Assembly (NCBI RefSeq): GCF_016583825.1
Contig: NZ_NRRV01000010.1
Coordinates: forward strand, 1 to 64,000
DNA length: 64,000 bases
Direction: 5' to 3'
Origin: Thiohalocapsa halophila
GTDB lineage: Bacteria; Pseudomonadota; Gammaproteobacteria; Chromatiales; Chromatiaceae
The position numbers and the translations under genes are program-made. A model generated the notes under the pieces. It was given only the letters and a program-made list of their open reading frames with translations, was not told the DNA's origin and did no database searches. Numbering within the stretch: position 1 is the stretch's first letter; every line of letters begins with the position of its first letter. This document shows, piece by piece, positions 27,098 through 35,555 of this stretch.

Positions 27098-28630
27098 TCA
27101 CTCGGACTGGTAGCCCTGCGGGTCGCCCAAATCACCGACGAAGCGCACCACATCCGCGAGCTCGAAGGGGTAGTAGTCCGGCTCGCTCACCAGGGCGCTC
27201 GGATCGAAGTGCTGCTGGTATTCGTCCGTCCACCAGCCCCAGCGCTCTTTGGACACGCAGGGGTCCGGGTGCCAGTCCGTGGCGTGCACGAAGCTGGTGC
27301 CGTCGCAATGCACCAGCATGCCCCCGAAGACTTCCAGCAGGATGGCCGACCCCACCGGCCCGAAGCGCTGGCAGTCATGCACCACTTCCGATTCGCGCAG
27401 GATGTAGTAAAACAGCGGCGTATCGGCGCCGAGCTTGGCGCCGTCGAGCCCGGCGGCGTTGAACAGATCCTCGAGGCCCAGGTCGAGATTGGGGTCGATG
27501 CAGCTGCCATAGTGCCCCGACAAGGTCTGGGCTGCCTGCTGCCCGCTCGGCAGGCGCATGACATTGCCGCGCATCAGGTTGCGGAAGCCGAGCGCCCTGT
27601 CGTTGGGGTTGCGGCTGTTGACCACGGGCAGCGGCATAGCCTGGATCTCGTCGGCGAGCTTGGGGTCCAGACCCTTGGCCATGCGCGGGCGGATGCAGCG
27701 ATGTACGGGCAGCAGGTAACGCCAGTCCACCGCCAGCTCCTCCGGCAGGCCGTTGAAGCCGAGGGTGCCGAAGCGCTCATCGAAGAGCTCGATGTCGAGA
27801 TTGGCAGCGTTCACCGCATAACGCGAGCGCACCATGGTATGGCCGACGCGGAAGGCGGCGACGGAAAACTCGACAGGCATGCGCAGCTTGCCGTGCGCGT
27901 CCGGTTGATAGAGATACGGGTACTTCTTCGGGTCGGCGGCGAGGATCTTCGGCACTGCGTGGGCATAGACGCAGGGGTCGCACAGGCGCTTGAGGAAATC
28001 GAACAGCACCAGCCACTGGTAGTGGTAGCGGGTCTGCTTCTGAGCCTCCTCGAAGCGCTCGAAGTGCTTGCTGCCCGTCTCCTGCACCACGCGCTCGGCC
28101 AGCAGCTTGTTGTGGAAGCGGTGGAAGAGCAGCTGCATCTGGGAGACGAAGATGTTCTCGTCGTTACGCGGGTCGCCGATGAGCGCCTGACCGGCCGGCG
28201 CCCGTGCCACGTCGAAGCCGTTCGGATGCACCGCGATGTGGCCGGGGCGATCGGCATCGTAAATGTGCGGGCTCGCCTCCGGGCCAAAGCCGTAGACGCA
28301 GTCCAGATCCAGGCTCGCCGAGCGGATGTTGGGCAGGGCATCCACGTCCACGGTGGCGGGATCGGCGCGCAGGCTGGATGTGGTGTCCAGGGTCACATCG
28401 TGGTCGATGAACTGCGCAAAGAAGATGTAACCGGCGGGAATAGGGCTGTCCGGCGAGGTGCCGTCGAAATCATGCATCAGCCCGCCGGGGCCGCCGATGG
28501 CGGCGGCCTCCTGCTCGGTGAGGGTGCCGCTGCCGGTAGCTGGCAGCAGACGGCCGAACTTGGATACCGCGACATGCTCGCAGCCGCTGGCCTTGGTCAT
28601 GCCGTGGTGCATCACTGGGCAACCGCTCAT
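27098..28630 (-). CDS. Animal-type haem peroxidase family protein
   Basis: A 510-aa protein of the peroxidase-cyclooxygenase superfamily. The distal haem motif FAQFIDHDVT holds Asp76-His77; Asp of this motif forms a haem ester in mammalian relatives. The proximal region EFSVAAFRVGHTMVRSRY gives His264. The catalytic Arg/Asn region and FHNKLL helix are also present. There is no clear signal peptide, only a Cys/His-rich N-terminus (MSGCPVMHHGMTKASGC), so it is probably cytosolic or exported by another route. The ATG at 28630 follows AGGAGAACGAGC. The substrate is unknown. It is divergent from lptF. Confidence 0.88.
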   Translation of the reverse strand: MSGCPVMHHGMTKASGCEHVAVSKFGRLLPATGSGTLTEQEAAAIGGPGGLMHDFDGTSPDSPIPAGYIFFAQFIDHDVTLDTTSSLRADPATVDVDALPNIRSASLDLDCVYGFGPEASPHIYDADRPGHIAVHPNGFDVARAPAGQALIGDPRNDENIFVSQMQLLFHRFHNKLLAERVVQETGSKHFERFEEAQKQTRYHYQWLVLFDFLKRLCDPCVYAHAVPKILAADPKKYPYLYQPDAHGKLRMPVEFSVAAFRVGHTMVRSRYAVNAANLDIELFDERFGTLGFNGLPEELAVDWRYLLPVHRCIRPRMAKGLDPKLADEIQAMPLPVVNSRNPNDRALGFRNLMRGNVMRLPSGQQAAQTLSGHYGSCIDPNLDLGLEDLFNAAGLDGAKLGADTPLFYYILRESEVVHDCQRFGPVGSAILLEVFGGMLVHCDGTSFVHATDWHPDPCVSKERWGWWTDEYQQHFDPSALVSEPDYYPFELADVVRFVGDLGDPQGYQSE

Positions 28631-28891
28631 GCTCGTTCTCCTGTCTGATTCGAGGACGTTGGTCTGGGTGCGCCGCCGCAGTGCCGTCGGCGGCGACGGG
28701 ATCAGACTAGGGGACGGCCCAAGCCGCGAATATGGGCGGAATCCCAGTCGAGCAGTAGGAATTGGGCGGTCTTCTGCGCTGAAAAGGACGGTGCGCGCCG
28801 CCGGAAAAGGCGCCGCGGGCCGGCTGCACGGCATTGCGCAGGCCACCGCGCAGCGCGGACAATGCCCGCCGCATTCTGGGAAGCCGCGTCC

Positions 28892-29992
28892 ATGTGGAGC
28901 ATCGTCGACCGCTATTTCCTCACCGAGATCGTCAAGGTCTTCATGGCCATCATGGCGACGTTGCTGCTGGTGGTGGCGAGCATGCTCTTTCTGCGCACGC
29001 TGGAGCAGGTGAACGTCGGCAATCTGCAGGCGGGGCTCGTGCTGCAGTTCCTGGGCCTACAGCTGCTGCGGGACACGGCGACGCTGCTGGCGCCGGCGGC
29101 GTTTCTCGCAGTGCTGATGGCGCTCGGGCGCATGGCCCGCGACAGCGAGCTCATCGCCTTCACCGCGGGGGGGTTGAGGCCGTCGCGGGTGTTCCGGGCG
29201 GTGCTGTTGTTTGCCCTGCCGGTTGCGCTGTTGACCGCTTGGTTTGCGTTGGTGCTAAAGCCCTATGCGGCGGCGCAGATCCAGCTCATCGAGTCGCGCA
29301 AAGATGACGAGGCCACGCGCATCAGCGGCCTGCAAGCCGGGCGCTTCTATCAGCAAAGCGACGGCAGCGTGACCTTCTATGCGGCGGACATGGACAGCAG
29401 CAGCCGCTTCACCGGCGTGTTTGTGCAGGATCGGCGCAGTGATCCGCCGCGGGTGGTGCTCGCGGAGCGAGGCTACTATCGCGAGTCCGGGGTGGATGGT
29501 GAGCAAACAGTGGTGCTGGAGGAAGGCAGACGGTTCGACGGCAGGGCCGGCGACGCCGCCTACACCTTGATGGATTTCGCGCGGCTTACCTACTACGTCA
29601 GCGGCGCCAGCACGGCGCAGGCGGCGCGGTCGCGGCGGGCGGCGACGCCCACAGGCGAGCTGCTGGCCTCCGCGGACATCCGTGATCGCGCAGAGCTCGA
29701 GCATCGCCTGGCCGCCGCGGTGGGCGTCATCGCCCTAGTGATTCTCGCGGTCCCGTTGACGCAGCTGTCACCGCGGCGGGGCAGTGGCGGCCGGCTGCTG
29801 CTGGCCTTCCTGGCGTACTTCGCTTTCTTCAACGGCCAGCGCCTCGCCGAGGAGTGGATGACCGCCGGCGTCACGCCGCAGTGGCTGGGTCTCCTGTGGT
29901 ATCAGGCAGTCATTGTGGCCGTTGTGTTCGGCGCGATCCTTCCCGGGAGTTATGCCTCACGTCGTTTGGTCTCGCGTCTGCGCGGGCGCTGA
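28892..29992 (+). CDS. lptF: LPS export ABC transporter permease LptF
   Basis: A 366-aa inner-membrane permease, partner of LptG in the LptB2FG complex. Three helices at the N-terminus start MWSIVDRYFLTEIVKVFMAI. The LptF feature GRMARDSELIAFTAGG follows, then a periplasmic domain (FYAADMDSSSRFTGVFVQD), and three helices at the C-terminus. The ATG at 28892 is preceded by AAGCCGCGTCC and has only a weak ribosome-binding site. The gene stands alone between the haem peroxidase and a small hypothetical gene, about 12 kb from lptG. Confidence 0.92.
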   Translation: MWSIVDRYFLTEIVKVFMAIMATLLLVVASMLFLRTLEQVNVGNLQAGLVLQFLGLQLLRDTATLLAPAAFLAVLMALGRMARDSELIAFTAGGLRPSRVFRAVLLFALPVALLTAWFALVLKPYAAAQIQLIESRKDDEATRISGLQAGRFYQQSDGSVTFYAADMDSSSRFTGVFVQDRRSDPPRVVLAERGYYRESGVDGEQTVVLEEGRRFDGRAGDAAYTLMDFARLTYYVSGASTAQAARSRRAATPTGELLASADIRDRAELEHRLAAAVGVIALVILAVPLTQLSPRRGSGGRLLLAFLAYFAFFNGQRLAEEWMTAGVTPQWLGLLWYQAVIVAVVFGAILPGSYASRRLVSRLRGR

Positions 29993-30024
29993 GCACCCGC
30001 GGCACAGACGTGCTGTCGGTGCAC

Positions 30025-30318
30025 TCAGGCGGCGCGGGGTGTGGCATCCGCGACAGCAATCTCCAACAGCCTGGGCGGTGTTGTGGTGTCCGCCTGCTCG
30101 TCGGCCTCGCCAATCGCCAGCCGCAATGCGATCGCGAGGTCGAGCGCCTGGACGGCATCGGCGTTGGTGGTATCGCCCTGAGCGCAGAGCTCATCGACGA
30201 TGCCGAGCACGCGATGCAGCAGTAGCGCAACACTCTCGGCGTTGTCGGTGGCGGGGTGCAGCGGCAGCTCTAAATCGAAGCCGGCGGCTGCGTGGGTTGC
30301 GAGCGTGTGCTGGGCCAT
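30025..30318 (-). CDS. Small hypothetical protein
   Basis: A 97-aa acidic protein, mostly helical (ESVALLLHRVLGIVDELCAQ, ADAVQALDLAIALRLAIGEA), with Ala/Thr-rich ends and no membrane segment or recognised motif. The start ATG at 30318 has a good AGGAGCGACAACC ribosome-binding site, which supports it as a real gene. It is divergent from the MerR regulator, with the operator-like region between them, so it may be one of that regulator's targets. Confidence 0.65.
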   Translation of the reverse strand: MAQHTLATHAAAGFDLELPLHPATDNAESVALLLHRVLGIVDELCAQGDTTNADAVQALDLAIALRLAIGEADEQADTTTPPRLLEIAVADATPRAA

Positions 30319-30429
30319 GGTTGTCGCTCCTGTTCAGCATTGGGCCGTCGGCTAGAGCCGTCACGGCGGTCGTCGGTAATGCCGGCTCGCTGGGTTGCGG
30401 CGAGCTTGGGCGTGCTTCGCTCAGTAGGC

Positions 30430-30614
30430 TGTACAAAACTTGGACGTGCCCGATGCGCCTCCATCTCAGGACCAGGTTGGCGCGTCTCCAAGACGGTTTC
30501 GCTTAAGACGCGCCCAAGGCTGTTCATGTCTTGTCCAACCTTGCGCCAGACTTTAGGCGCCTGTTGCCCTATTGTCAATAAATTGTTCAGATATAACTTG
30601 GACAAAACATCAAC
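30430..30614. promoter_or_regulatory. Operator-like repeats before the MerR regulator
   Basis: In the AT-richer 311-base gap, TTGGACAAAACATCAAC at 30598-30614 matches an inverted copy TTGGACAAGACATGAAC at 30538-30522 (15 of 17 bases). A related TGTACAAAACTTGGAC lies at 30430-30445. The proximal copy overlaps a TATAAC (30592-30597), consistent with autoregulation. The spacing and similarity suggest a binding array for the LitR/CarH-like regulator encoded just downstream, shared with the divergent small gene. Confidence 0.5.
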
Positions 30615-30629
30615 GTGGGGAGTCTGCCT

Positions 30630-31613
30630 GTGACCGAGATGAACGAGCCCGAAGTCGGCCAGACCTATCGCATCGGCGCCGTGGCGCGGCTGACGGGGAT
30701 CCCGCCGGACACCCTGCGCGTCTGGGAGCGGCGCTATGCCGTTGTCACGCCGGTGCGCTCGGAGGCGGGCACACGCCTCTATCGCGCCGAAGACGTGAGC
30801 CGGCTCAATCTGATCAAGCGACTGGTCGACAATGGCGATGCGATCAGCCACGTCGCGAGGCTCTCGCTGGAGCACCTGCGCCAGCGTGCCAAGGGGCTCG
30901 ACAGTCCGCCGCCGGCGTCGCAGGAGGCGCGCCCCTGTCGCGTCGGTGTGCTGGGGCCGTCGCTGCCATTGCTCATCCAGGGCGAGCCCTCACGCGAGGC
31001 GGATGACGCGGACGCGCAGGTGCAATTCGCGGGTCTCTACACCGAGGAGTCGACGTTCCGCGACCAAGCCGGCGGCCTCGGCTTAGACTTGCTGGTGTTG
31101 GAGTTTCCGACCATCCACGACGACCAGCTGCGCCAGCTCGCCGATCTCGCCGCGCGCAGCGGCGCACCCCGCACCCTGGTGATTTACAACTACGCGAGCC
31201 GCGACGTGGTCAATCGCCTTGAGGCGCAGCATATGGTTGCCAAGCGGGCGCCGGTGGACGCGACGGAGCTGCGGCGCTGGTGCGTGGCCATGCATTCGAC
31301 AGCCGGCGGCGGCTCGGCGGCACTGCTTGCGGACTTCGACCTCAGCGAGCCGCCGCCGGCGCGCCTCTACGACACCGCGGCGCTGTCGCGCATCGCCGCT
31401 GCCTCGCCGACGGTCAAGTGCGAATGTCCGCATCACCTCGTGCAGCTGGTCTCGAGCCTGGTGGCGTTCGAGACCTACTCGCGCGAGTGCGAGAACCGCA
31501 ACGCCGACGATGCCGCCCTCCACGCCTTCCTGCATGCGGCCACCGCACAAGCTCGCGCCACCATGGAGGCGGCGCTGGCGCGGGTGGTGGAGGCCGAGGG
31601 GCTCGAGGTCTGA
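30630..31613 (+). CDS. MerR-family regulator of the LitR/CarH type
   Basis: A 327-aa regulator. The N-terminal MerR helix-turn-helix reads YRIGAVARLTGIPPDTLRVW, then ERRYAVVTPVRSEAGTRLYR, very like LitR/CarH light-responsive repressors. The C-terminal part looks like a cobalamin-binding-type domain (LDLLVLEFPTIHDDQLRQL, TLVIYNYASRDVVNRLE), but no DxHxxG cobalamin-ligand motif is visible, so it may sense another signal or act without B12. The start chosen is GTG at 30630, seven bases after GGGGAG; ATG 30639 is an alternative. Downstream is hisHF after 142 bases. Confidence 0.8.
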   Translation: MTEMNEPEVGQTYRIGAVARLTGIPPDTLRVWERRYAVVTPVRSEAGTRLYRAEDVSRLNLIKRLVDNGDAISHVARLSLEHLRQRAKGLDSPPPASQEARPCRVGVLGPSLPLLIQGEPSREADDADAQVQFAGLYTEESTFRDQAGGLGLDLLVLEFPTIHDDQLRQLADLAARSGAPRTLVIYNYASRDVVNRLEAQHMVAKRAPVDATELRRWCVAMHSTAGGGSAALLADFDLSEPPPARLYDTAALSRIAAASPTVKCECPHHLVQLVSSLVAFETYSRECENRNADDAALHAFLHAATAQARATMEAALARVVEAEGLEV

Positions 31614-31755
31614 GGCGCCGGAGCATGGGTGCGGCCCGGTCCGTCTCACAGCACCGTCGGGCGGGTCGGGGCGCCGCGGCCGTCACGCGGCCCCGAAGGC
31701 GCGCTGACGGGCTGCTAAAATCGAGCGCCAGCGCTGACACCCGAGACCGGCCGCA

Positions 31756-33381
31756 ATGATCTCTCTTCTCGACTATGGCGCAGGCAATGTCCGTAGCCTG
31801 CGCAACGCCGTCACCCGCCTCGGCTATGAGGTCACCGATGTTCGCACGCCGGATGACATCCTGGCCGCCGAGCGGCTGCTGTTTCCCGGCGTCGGCGCCT
31901 TTGGTGCCGCCATGGGGCGCCTGCGCGAGCTCGGCTTTGTCGAGCCCTTGCTGGACTATCTGCGGGCGGATCGCCCCTTCCTCGGTATCTGCATCGGGCT
32001 GCAGTGCCTGTTCGAAGGCAGCGACGAGTCGCCGGGGGTGCCCGGCCTCGGCCTCCTCGCCGGGCGCGTGGAGCGCTTTCCGGCGGCTGCGCTGTCGGTG
32101 CCGCACATGGGCTGGAATGGGCTGCGCGTGCATCGCGATGCCGAGCTCCTGGCCGGGCTGACGGCGGATCGCTTCTATTTCGTCCATTCCTACTGCGCCC
32201 GAGCGGGCACCGCCAATGCCGACTGGGTGCTGGCGGAAACCGATTATGGCGGGCCCTTCGTCTCCGCGGTGCAGCACGGGCAGGTAATTGCGCTGCAGTT
32301 CCATCCCGAGAAGAGCGGCCCGGCGGGACTCGAGCTACTCCAGCGTTTTCTGACCGGCACCGTGGCGGTGGCCCCGGGCTTTGCGCCGCGCATCCTCTCG
32401 GCGCCCGAGGACGCAAAGAAGCCGCATCCGTCGCTGCCGCCGACTCGGCTCGCCAAGCGTGTCATCGCCTGCCTGGACGTGCGCAACAACGATGCCGGCG
32501 ACCTCGTGGTCACCAAGGGCGATCAGTACGACGTGCGCGAGCAGGGCGAGGTCCGCAACCTGGGTAAGCCGGTGGAGCTGGCGGCGCGCTACTACGCCGA
32601 AGGCGCCGACGAGATCACCTTCCTCAACATCACCGCCTTTCGCGATTTCCCGCTGCGCGACCAGCCTATGCTGGAAGTGCTGCGCCGCACCTCCGAGCAA
32701 GTCTTCGTGCCGCTCACCATCGGCGGTGGCATTCGCGCCTTCACTGACAGCGACGGGCATCGCTACACCGCCCTGGACGTCGCGGACGAGTATTTCCGCT
32801 CCGGCGCCGACAAGATCTCCATCGGCTCGGATGCGGTCTACACCGTGGAGCAGGTGCGCGCCGAGGGCGCCGACGGCAGCAGCGCCATCGAGCAGATCGC
32901 TGCCCGCTACGGCAATCAGGCGGTGGTGATCTCCGTCGATCCGAGGCGGGTCTATGTCAGCGCGCCGGAGGCGACACCCCGCCATGTCATCGAGACCGCT
33001 TTCCCCGGCCCGAACGGCGAACGTTTCTGCTGGTTTCAGTGCACCGTCAGCGGCGGCCGCGAAGGCCGCGACGTGGATGCCGTGGAGCTGGCCCGCACCT
33101 GCGCGGCACTCGGCGCCGGGGAGATCCTGCTGAACAGTATCGACCGGGATGGCTCCGGCCTCGGCTTCGATCTAGAGCTGATCGCCGCCGTGCGCGGCGC
33201 GGTGCACATCCCGGTGATCGCCTCCAGCGGTGCCGGCAAGCCCGGGCACTTCGTGGAAGTCTTCTCCGCAACCGACGCCGACGCCGCCCTCGCAGCGGGC
33301 ATCTTCCATCGGCGCGAAGTCCCCATTGCGGCCGTGAAAACGGCACTGGCCGAGGCCGGCATGCCGGTACGGGTGGTTTGA
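31756..33381 (+). CDS. hisHF: Bifunctional imidazole glycerol phosphate synthase HisHF (fused, eukaryote-like)
   Basis: A 541-aa protein joining the glutaminase and cyclase of histidine synthesis in one chain. Residues 1-203 are HisH, with GICIGLQCLFEGS (nucleophile C79) and LQFHPEKSG (H183, E185). A linker of about 25 residues leads to HisF at 231-541, with CLDVRNNDAGDLVVTKGDQY (D241), VISVDPRRV (D395) and NSIDRDGSG. The cyclase carries the insertions seen in yeast and plant HIS7 (GKPVELAARYYAEGADEITF, DSDGHRYTALDVADEYFRSG), which are absent from ordinary bacterial HisF. Its TGA overlaps the next ATG by one base. Confidence 0.92.
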   Translation: MISLLDYGAGNVRSLRNAVTRLGYEVTDVRTPDDILAAERLLFPGVGAFGAAMGRLRELGFVEPLLDYLRADRPFLGICIGLQCLFEGSDESPGVPGLGLLAGRVERFPAAALSVPHMGWNGLRVHRDAELLAGLTADRFYFVHSYCARAGTANADWVLAETDYGGPFVSAVQHGQVIALQFHPEKSGPAGLELLQRFLTGTVAVAPGFAPRILSAPEDAKKPHPSLPPTRLAKRVIACLDVRNNDAGDLVVTKGDQYDVREQGEVRNLGKPVELAARYYAEGADEITFLNITAFRDFPLRDQPMLEVLRRTSEQVFVPLTIGGGIRAFTDSDGHRYTALDVADEYFRSGADKISIGSDAVYTVEQVRAEGADGSSAIEQIAARYGNQAVVISVDPRRVYVSAPEATPRHVIETAFPGPNGERFCWFQCTVSGGREGRDVDAVELARTCAALGAGEILLNSIDRDGSGLGFDLELIAAVRGAVHIPVIASSGAGKPGHFVEVFSATDADAALAAGIFHRREVPIAAVKTALAEAGMPVRVV

Positions 33382-34313
33382 TGGCGAGCCGCATTCGGCA
33401 GCGTCCTGCGCTCCGCAACGCCCCGCGGCGTGCGCCTGTGCGGGCGCGCGGCGGTGTCGGCTTGGCTGCGCTGGCGTTGTCGGCGCTCATGCTGCTGGCA
33501 GGCTGCGCCGGCACCGCCCCGAGGACCCAGGGCCCCGACCCCGCGGCGCCTGCGGGCATGGAGCGCGACGAGCTGCTCACCACCATCGCCACCTGTCACC
33601 TGCGCCGGGTGGTGCAGAACGAAGACCGCGGCGCCACCGATGCGGTGGTCATCGCCGCTGTGGAGCGCTATGGCTTCGCGGTGGAAGACATGGTGGAGCG
33701 CGCCAACGCCCTCACCATGACCGCCGTCGACGACCCCGGTGCGCGCGCCTCCCTGCGGCGTCTGGCGCGGGATGCCTGCGAGCGCCTGGCTGCTCTCACC
33801 GGTACGGCATCGGGGCTGGTGCGCTTCGATGGCTCCGGCAACATCGGCAACACCTGGGTGGTGGTGACCGGCGAGATCCACGAGGGCTTCGCGGATGAGG
33901 TCATCGGCAAGCTCCGCCGCGAAAAAGCCGTGGGGCTTTTGATCTCCAGCCCCGGCGGCTCCTTGTACGAGGCCCGCAGGCTCGGGCGCTATCTGCGCGA
34001 GAACGGGCTACGGGTGGGCGTAAAGGATGTCTGCACCTCCGCTTGTGTGGACGTGCTCGCCGGCGGCACCGAGCGTTATGTGACCCGCGGCGCCAAGCTG
34101 GGCATTCACCAGAGCAAGGTGCCCAAGCACTTGAGCAGCCACGAGGGCGGGCAGTTGTCGGTGGTGGCGGCAGCCCTCTATCTGCGCGAGATGGGCATCG
34201 ACGACACCGTAGCGCTGGCGGCGGCCTCCGTGCCCAACGACAGCATGTACTGGATCTCCGTCGCCGAGGCCCTGGAAACCGGGCTCGCCACCAAGTTGGT
34301 GGACGATATCTGA
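33381..34313 (+). CDS. ClpP-fold (COG3904-like) periplasmic lipoprotein
   Basis: A 310-aa protein with a signal sequence and lipobox (LLAGC) after a basic N-terminus. The C-terminal half has the ClpP/crotonase-like pattern: VGLLISSPGGSLYEARRLG, VCTSACVDVLAGG with a possible catalytic Ser, GAKLGIHQSK with a possible catalytic His, and AAASVPNDSMYWIS. Such proteins are predicted periplasmic serine peptidases of unknown substrate. The ATG overlaps the hisHF stop by one base (TGATG), so the two are co-translated even though no functional link is obvious. Confidence 0.75.
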   Translation: MASRIRQRPALRNAPRRAPVRARGGVGLAALALSALMLLAGCAGTAPRTQGPDPAAPAGMERDELLTTIATCHLRRVVQNEDRGATDAVVIAAVERYGFAVEDMVERANALTMTAVDDPGARASLRRLARDACERLAALTGTASGLVRFDGSGNIGNTWVVVTGEIHEGFADEVIGKLRREKAVGLLISSPGGSLYEARRLGRYLRENGLRVGVKDVCTSACVDVLAGGTERYVTRGAKLGIHQSKVPKHLSSHEGGQLSVVAAALYLREMGIDDTVALAAASVPNDSMYWISVAEALETGLATKLVDDI

Positions 34314-34325
34314 CGACAGCAGGGC

Positions 34326-34373
34326 TCACGAGGGGCGCTGCGAGGGGCACTGCGAGGGGCCCTGCGAGGGGCT
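34326..34373. repeat. Four 12-bp tandem repeats
   Basis: Four consecutive 12-base units of the type CTGCGAGGGGCN lie at 34326-34337 (degenerate first unit), 34338-34349, 34350-34361 and 34362-34373. They fill the gap between the convergent lipoprotein and GNAT genes. No gene is seen over them. Slippage could change the copy number. Confidence 0.75.
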
Positions 34374-34461
34374 CAGGGCGTGGCGCGGGTTGGGCGCCAC
34401 GCCTTGGCCGCCGCACCTTGGCCGAGTCTTGCTCGCGGCGGGACTCCGCGAGAGCCCGCGG

Positions 34462-35439
34462 TCACAGGTAGAGCCGCCGCAGGCCCGGATGCACGCCGCT
34501 TTGTTGCCAGAGCAGCTCGAAGCGCCGGCGCAGCCGCCGCGTCTGGCCGCCGTCGGCGAAATCCATCAGCAGGCTGTCGTGGGCTGCGGTCGGGCGCATG
34601 GTGTAGCCCATCTCATCCGCGAGCATACAGGGCTCGACGCCGTCGGCGAGCTCCTCGGGAATGCAGCGGATCTGGATGGCCGAGCTAAACCGCCGCGAGA
34701 GCTCGATGAGCCTGTGGCCGCGCTTGAGCGGCGCTTCGGCATCGGCCACCAGCACGCGCACCGGCACCCGCCCGCGCCGGAGGATTGCCAGGCGCATCAT
34801 GGTGTCCAGCACCGGCGTCTGGTCGTACAGCCCTGGCTCCAGGTCCGGGCTGGTGATGAGAAGCTCGGTGCGGGCCTGGCCCGCCAGACTCGTGACCGCG
34901 CTGCACTGCGCATGCGGCGTGTCGAAACGCAGCACGCCGGCGCTGGCGCCGAGCCGGCGGCCGTGGAGCTCCACCGCCCGTATCCGCTCGGGGTCCGTGA
35001 ACTGCATCCGTCGGTGGGGAATCCCGGCCTCTTCGAAGACGTCGCCCTCGGCCTCGAAGCCGAGGGCGGCGTAAAAGGGCAGGGCGCTCACCTGGGCGTT
35101 GAGGAAGAGCCGGGCGCGTCCCTCGGCCTCACTGATGCGCAACAGCTCCAGCAACAGCGCCCGGCCCACGCCTTGGCGCCGGTGCTCGGCCAGCACCGCC
35201 ATGCGGCCGATCTGCCCCGAAGGCAGCAGCCGGGCGGTGCCGATGGCGGTGCCGTCGGCATCCTCGGCGAGCAAATGCAGGGCCTCCGTGTCCAGACCGT
35301 CCCATTCCAGCGTCTCGGGCACCTGTTGCTCGCGCACGAATACCTGCCGACGGATGGCCGTGAGACGCGCGGCGTCGGCACCCCAGTCGGCGCGGCGTAT
35401 ACGGAATTCAGGGCGTTGGTCGTCGGCCATGGCTCGCAT
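34462..35439 (-). CDS. GNAT N-acetyltransferase with C-terminal PLD-like domain
   Basis: A 325-aa protein with two parts. Residues about 1-150 are a GNAT domain: IGRMAVLAEHRRQGVGRALL is the acetyl-CoA motif and FYAALGFEAEGDVFEEAGIPH ends it, close to the ElaA/YjcF-type family. The second half (TELLITSPDLEPGLYD, PVRVLVADAEAPLKRGHRLI, LWQQSGVHPGLRRLYL) looks like an uncharacterised phospholipase-D-like fold without a clear HKD motif. The substrate is unknown. ATG 35439 and ATG 35430 are both possible starts. Confidence 0.78.
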   Translation of the reverse strand: MRAMADDQRPEFRIRRADWGADAARLTAIRRQVFVREQQVPETLEWDGLDTEALHLLAEDADGTAIGTARLLPSGQIGRMAVLAEHRRQGVGRALLLELLRISEAEGRARLFLNAQVSALPFYAALGFEAEGDVFEEAGIPHRRMQFTDPERIRAVELHGRRLGASAGVLRFDTPHAQCSAVTSLAGQARTELLITSPDLEPGLYDQTPVLDTMMRLAILRRGRVPVRVLVADAEAPLKRGHRLIELSRRFSSAIQIRCIPEELADGVEPCMLADEMGYTMRPTAAHDSLLMDFADGGQTRRLRRRFELLWQQSGVHPGLRRLYL

Positions 35440-35454
35440 GCTCTGTGGTGGAAC

Positions 35455-35480
35455 GCCGGCTTCCCGGCTGGGAAGCCGGC
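35455..35480. repeat. Perfect 11-bp palindromic hairpin (dispersed GCCGGC element)
   Basis: GCCGGCTTCCC at 35455-35465 pairs exactly with GGGAAGCCGGC at 35470-35480 around a GGCT loop. It lies between the ycfD stop and the GNAT start on the minus strand. Shorter relatives occur at 38973-38990 and 39138-39154, so it belongs to a dispersed palindromic family in this genome. It may serve as a 3' stability or termination hairpin for ycfD. Confidence 0.65.
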
Positions 35481-35555
35481 ATTGGCTGCTAGAAGATTCA
35501 CCAGGGTGGGGACGCAACCCGGTCTGTGGAAGCGCTTGGGGCCTTGCGCGCCGGT

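Noticed and set aside
30292-30633. Plus-strand open frame in the gap before the MerR gene
   Set aside because: It overlaps the supported 97-aa gene antisense, has no ribosome-binding site or family match, and covers the operator-like repeats.
34326-34373. Short CRISPR or iteron array from the 12-bp repeats
   Set aside because: The units are directly adjacent with no spacers, and no replication gene is near.
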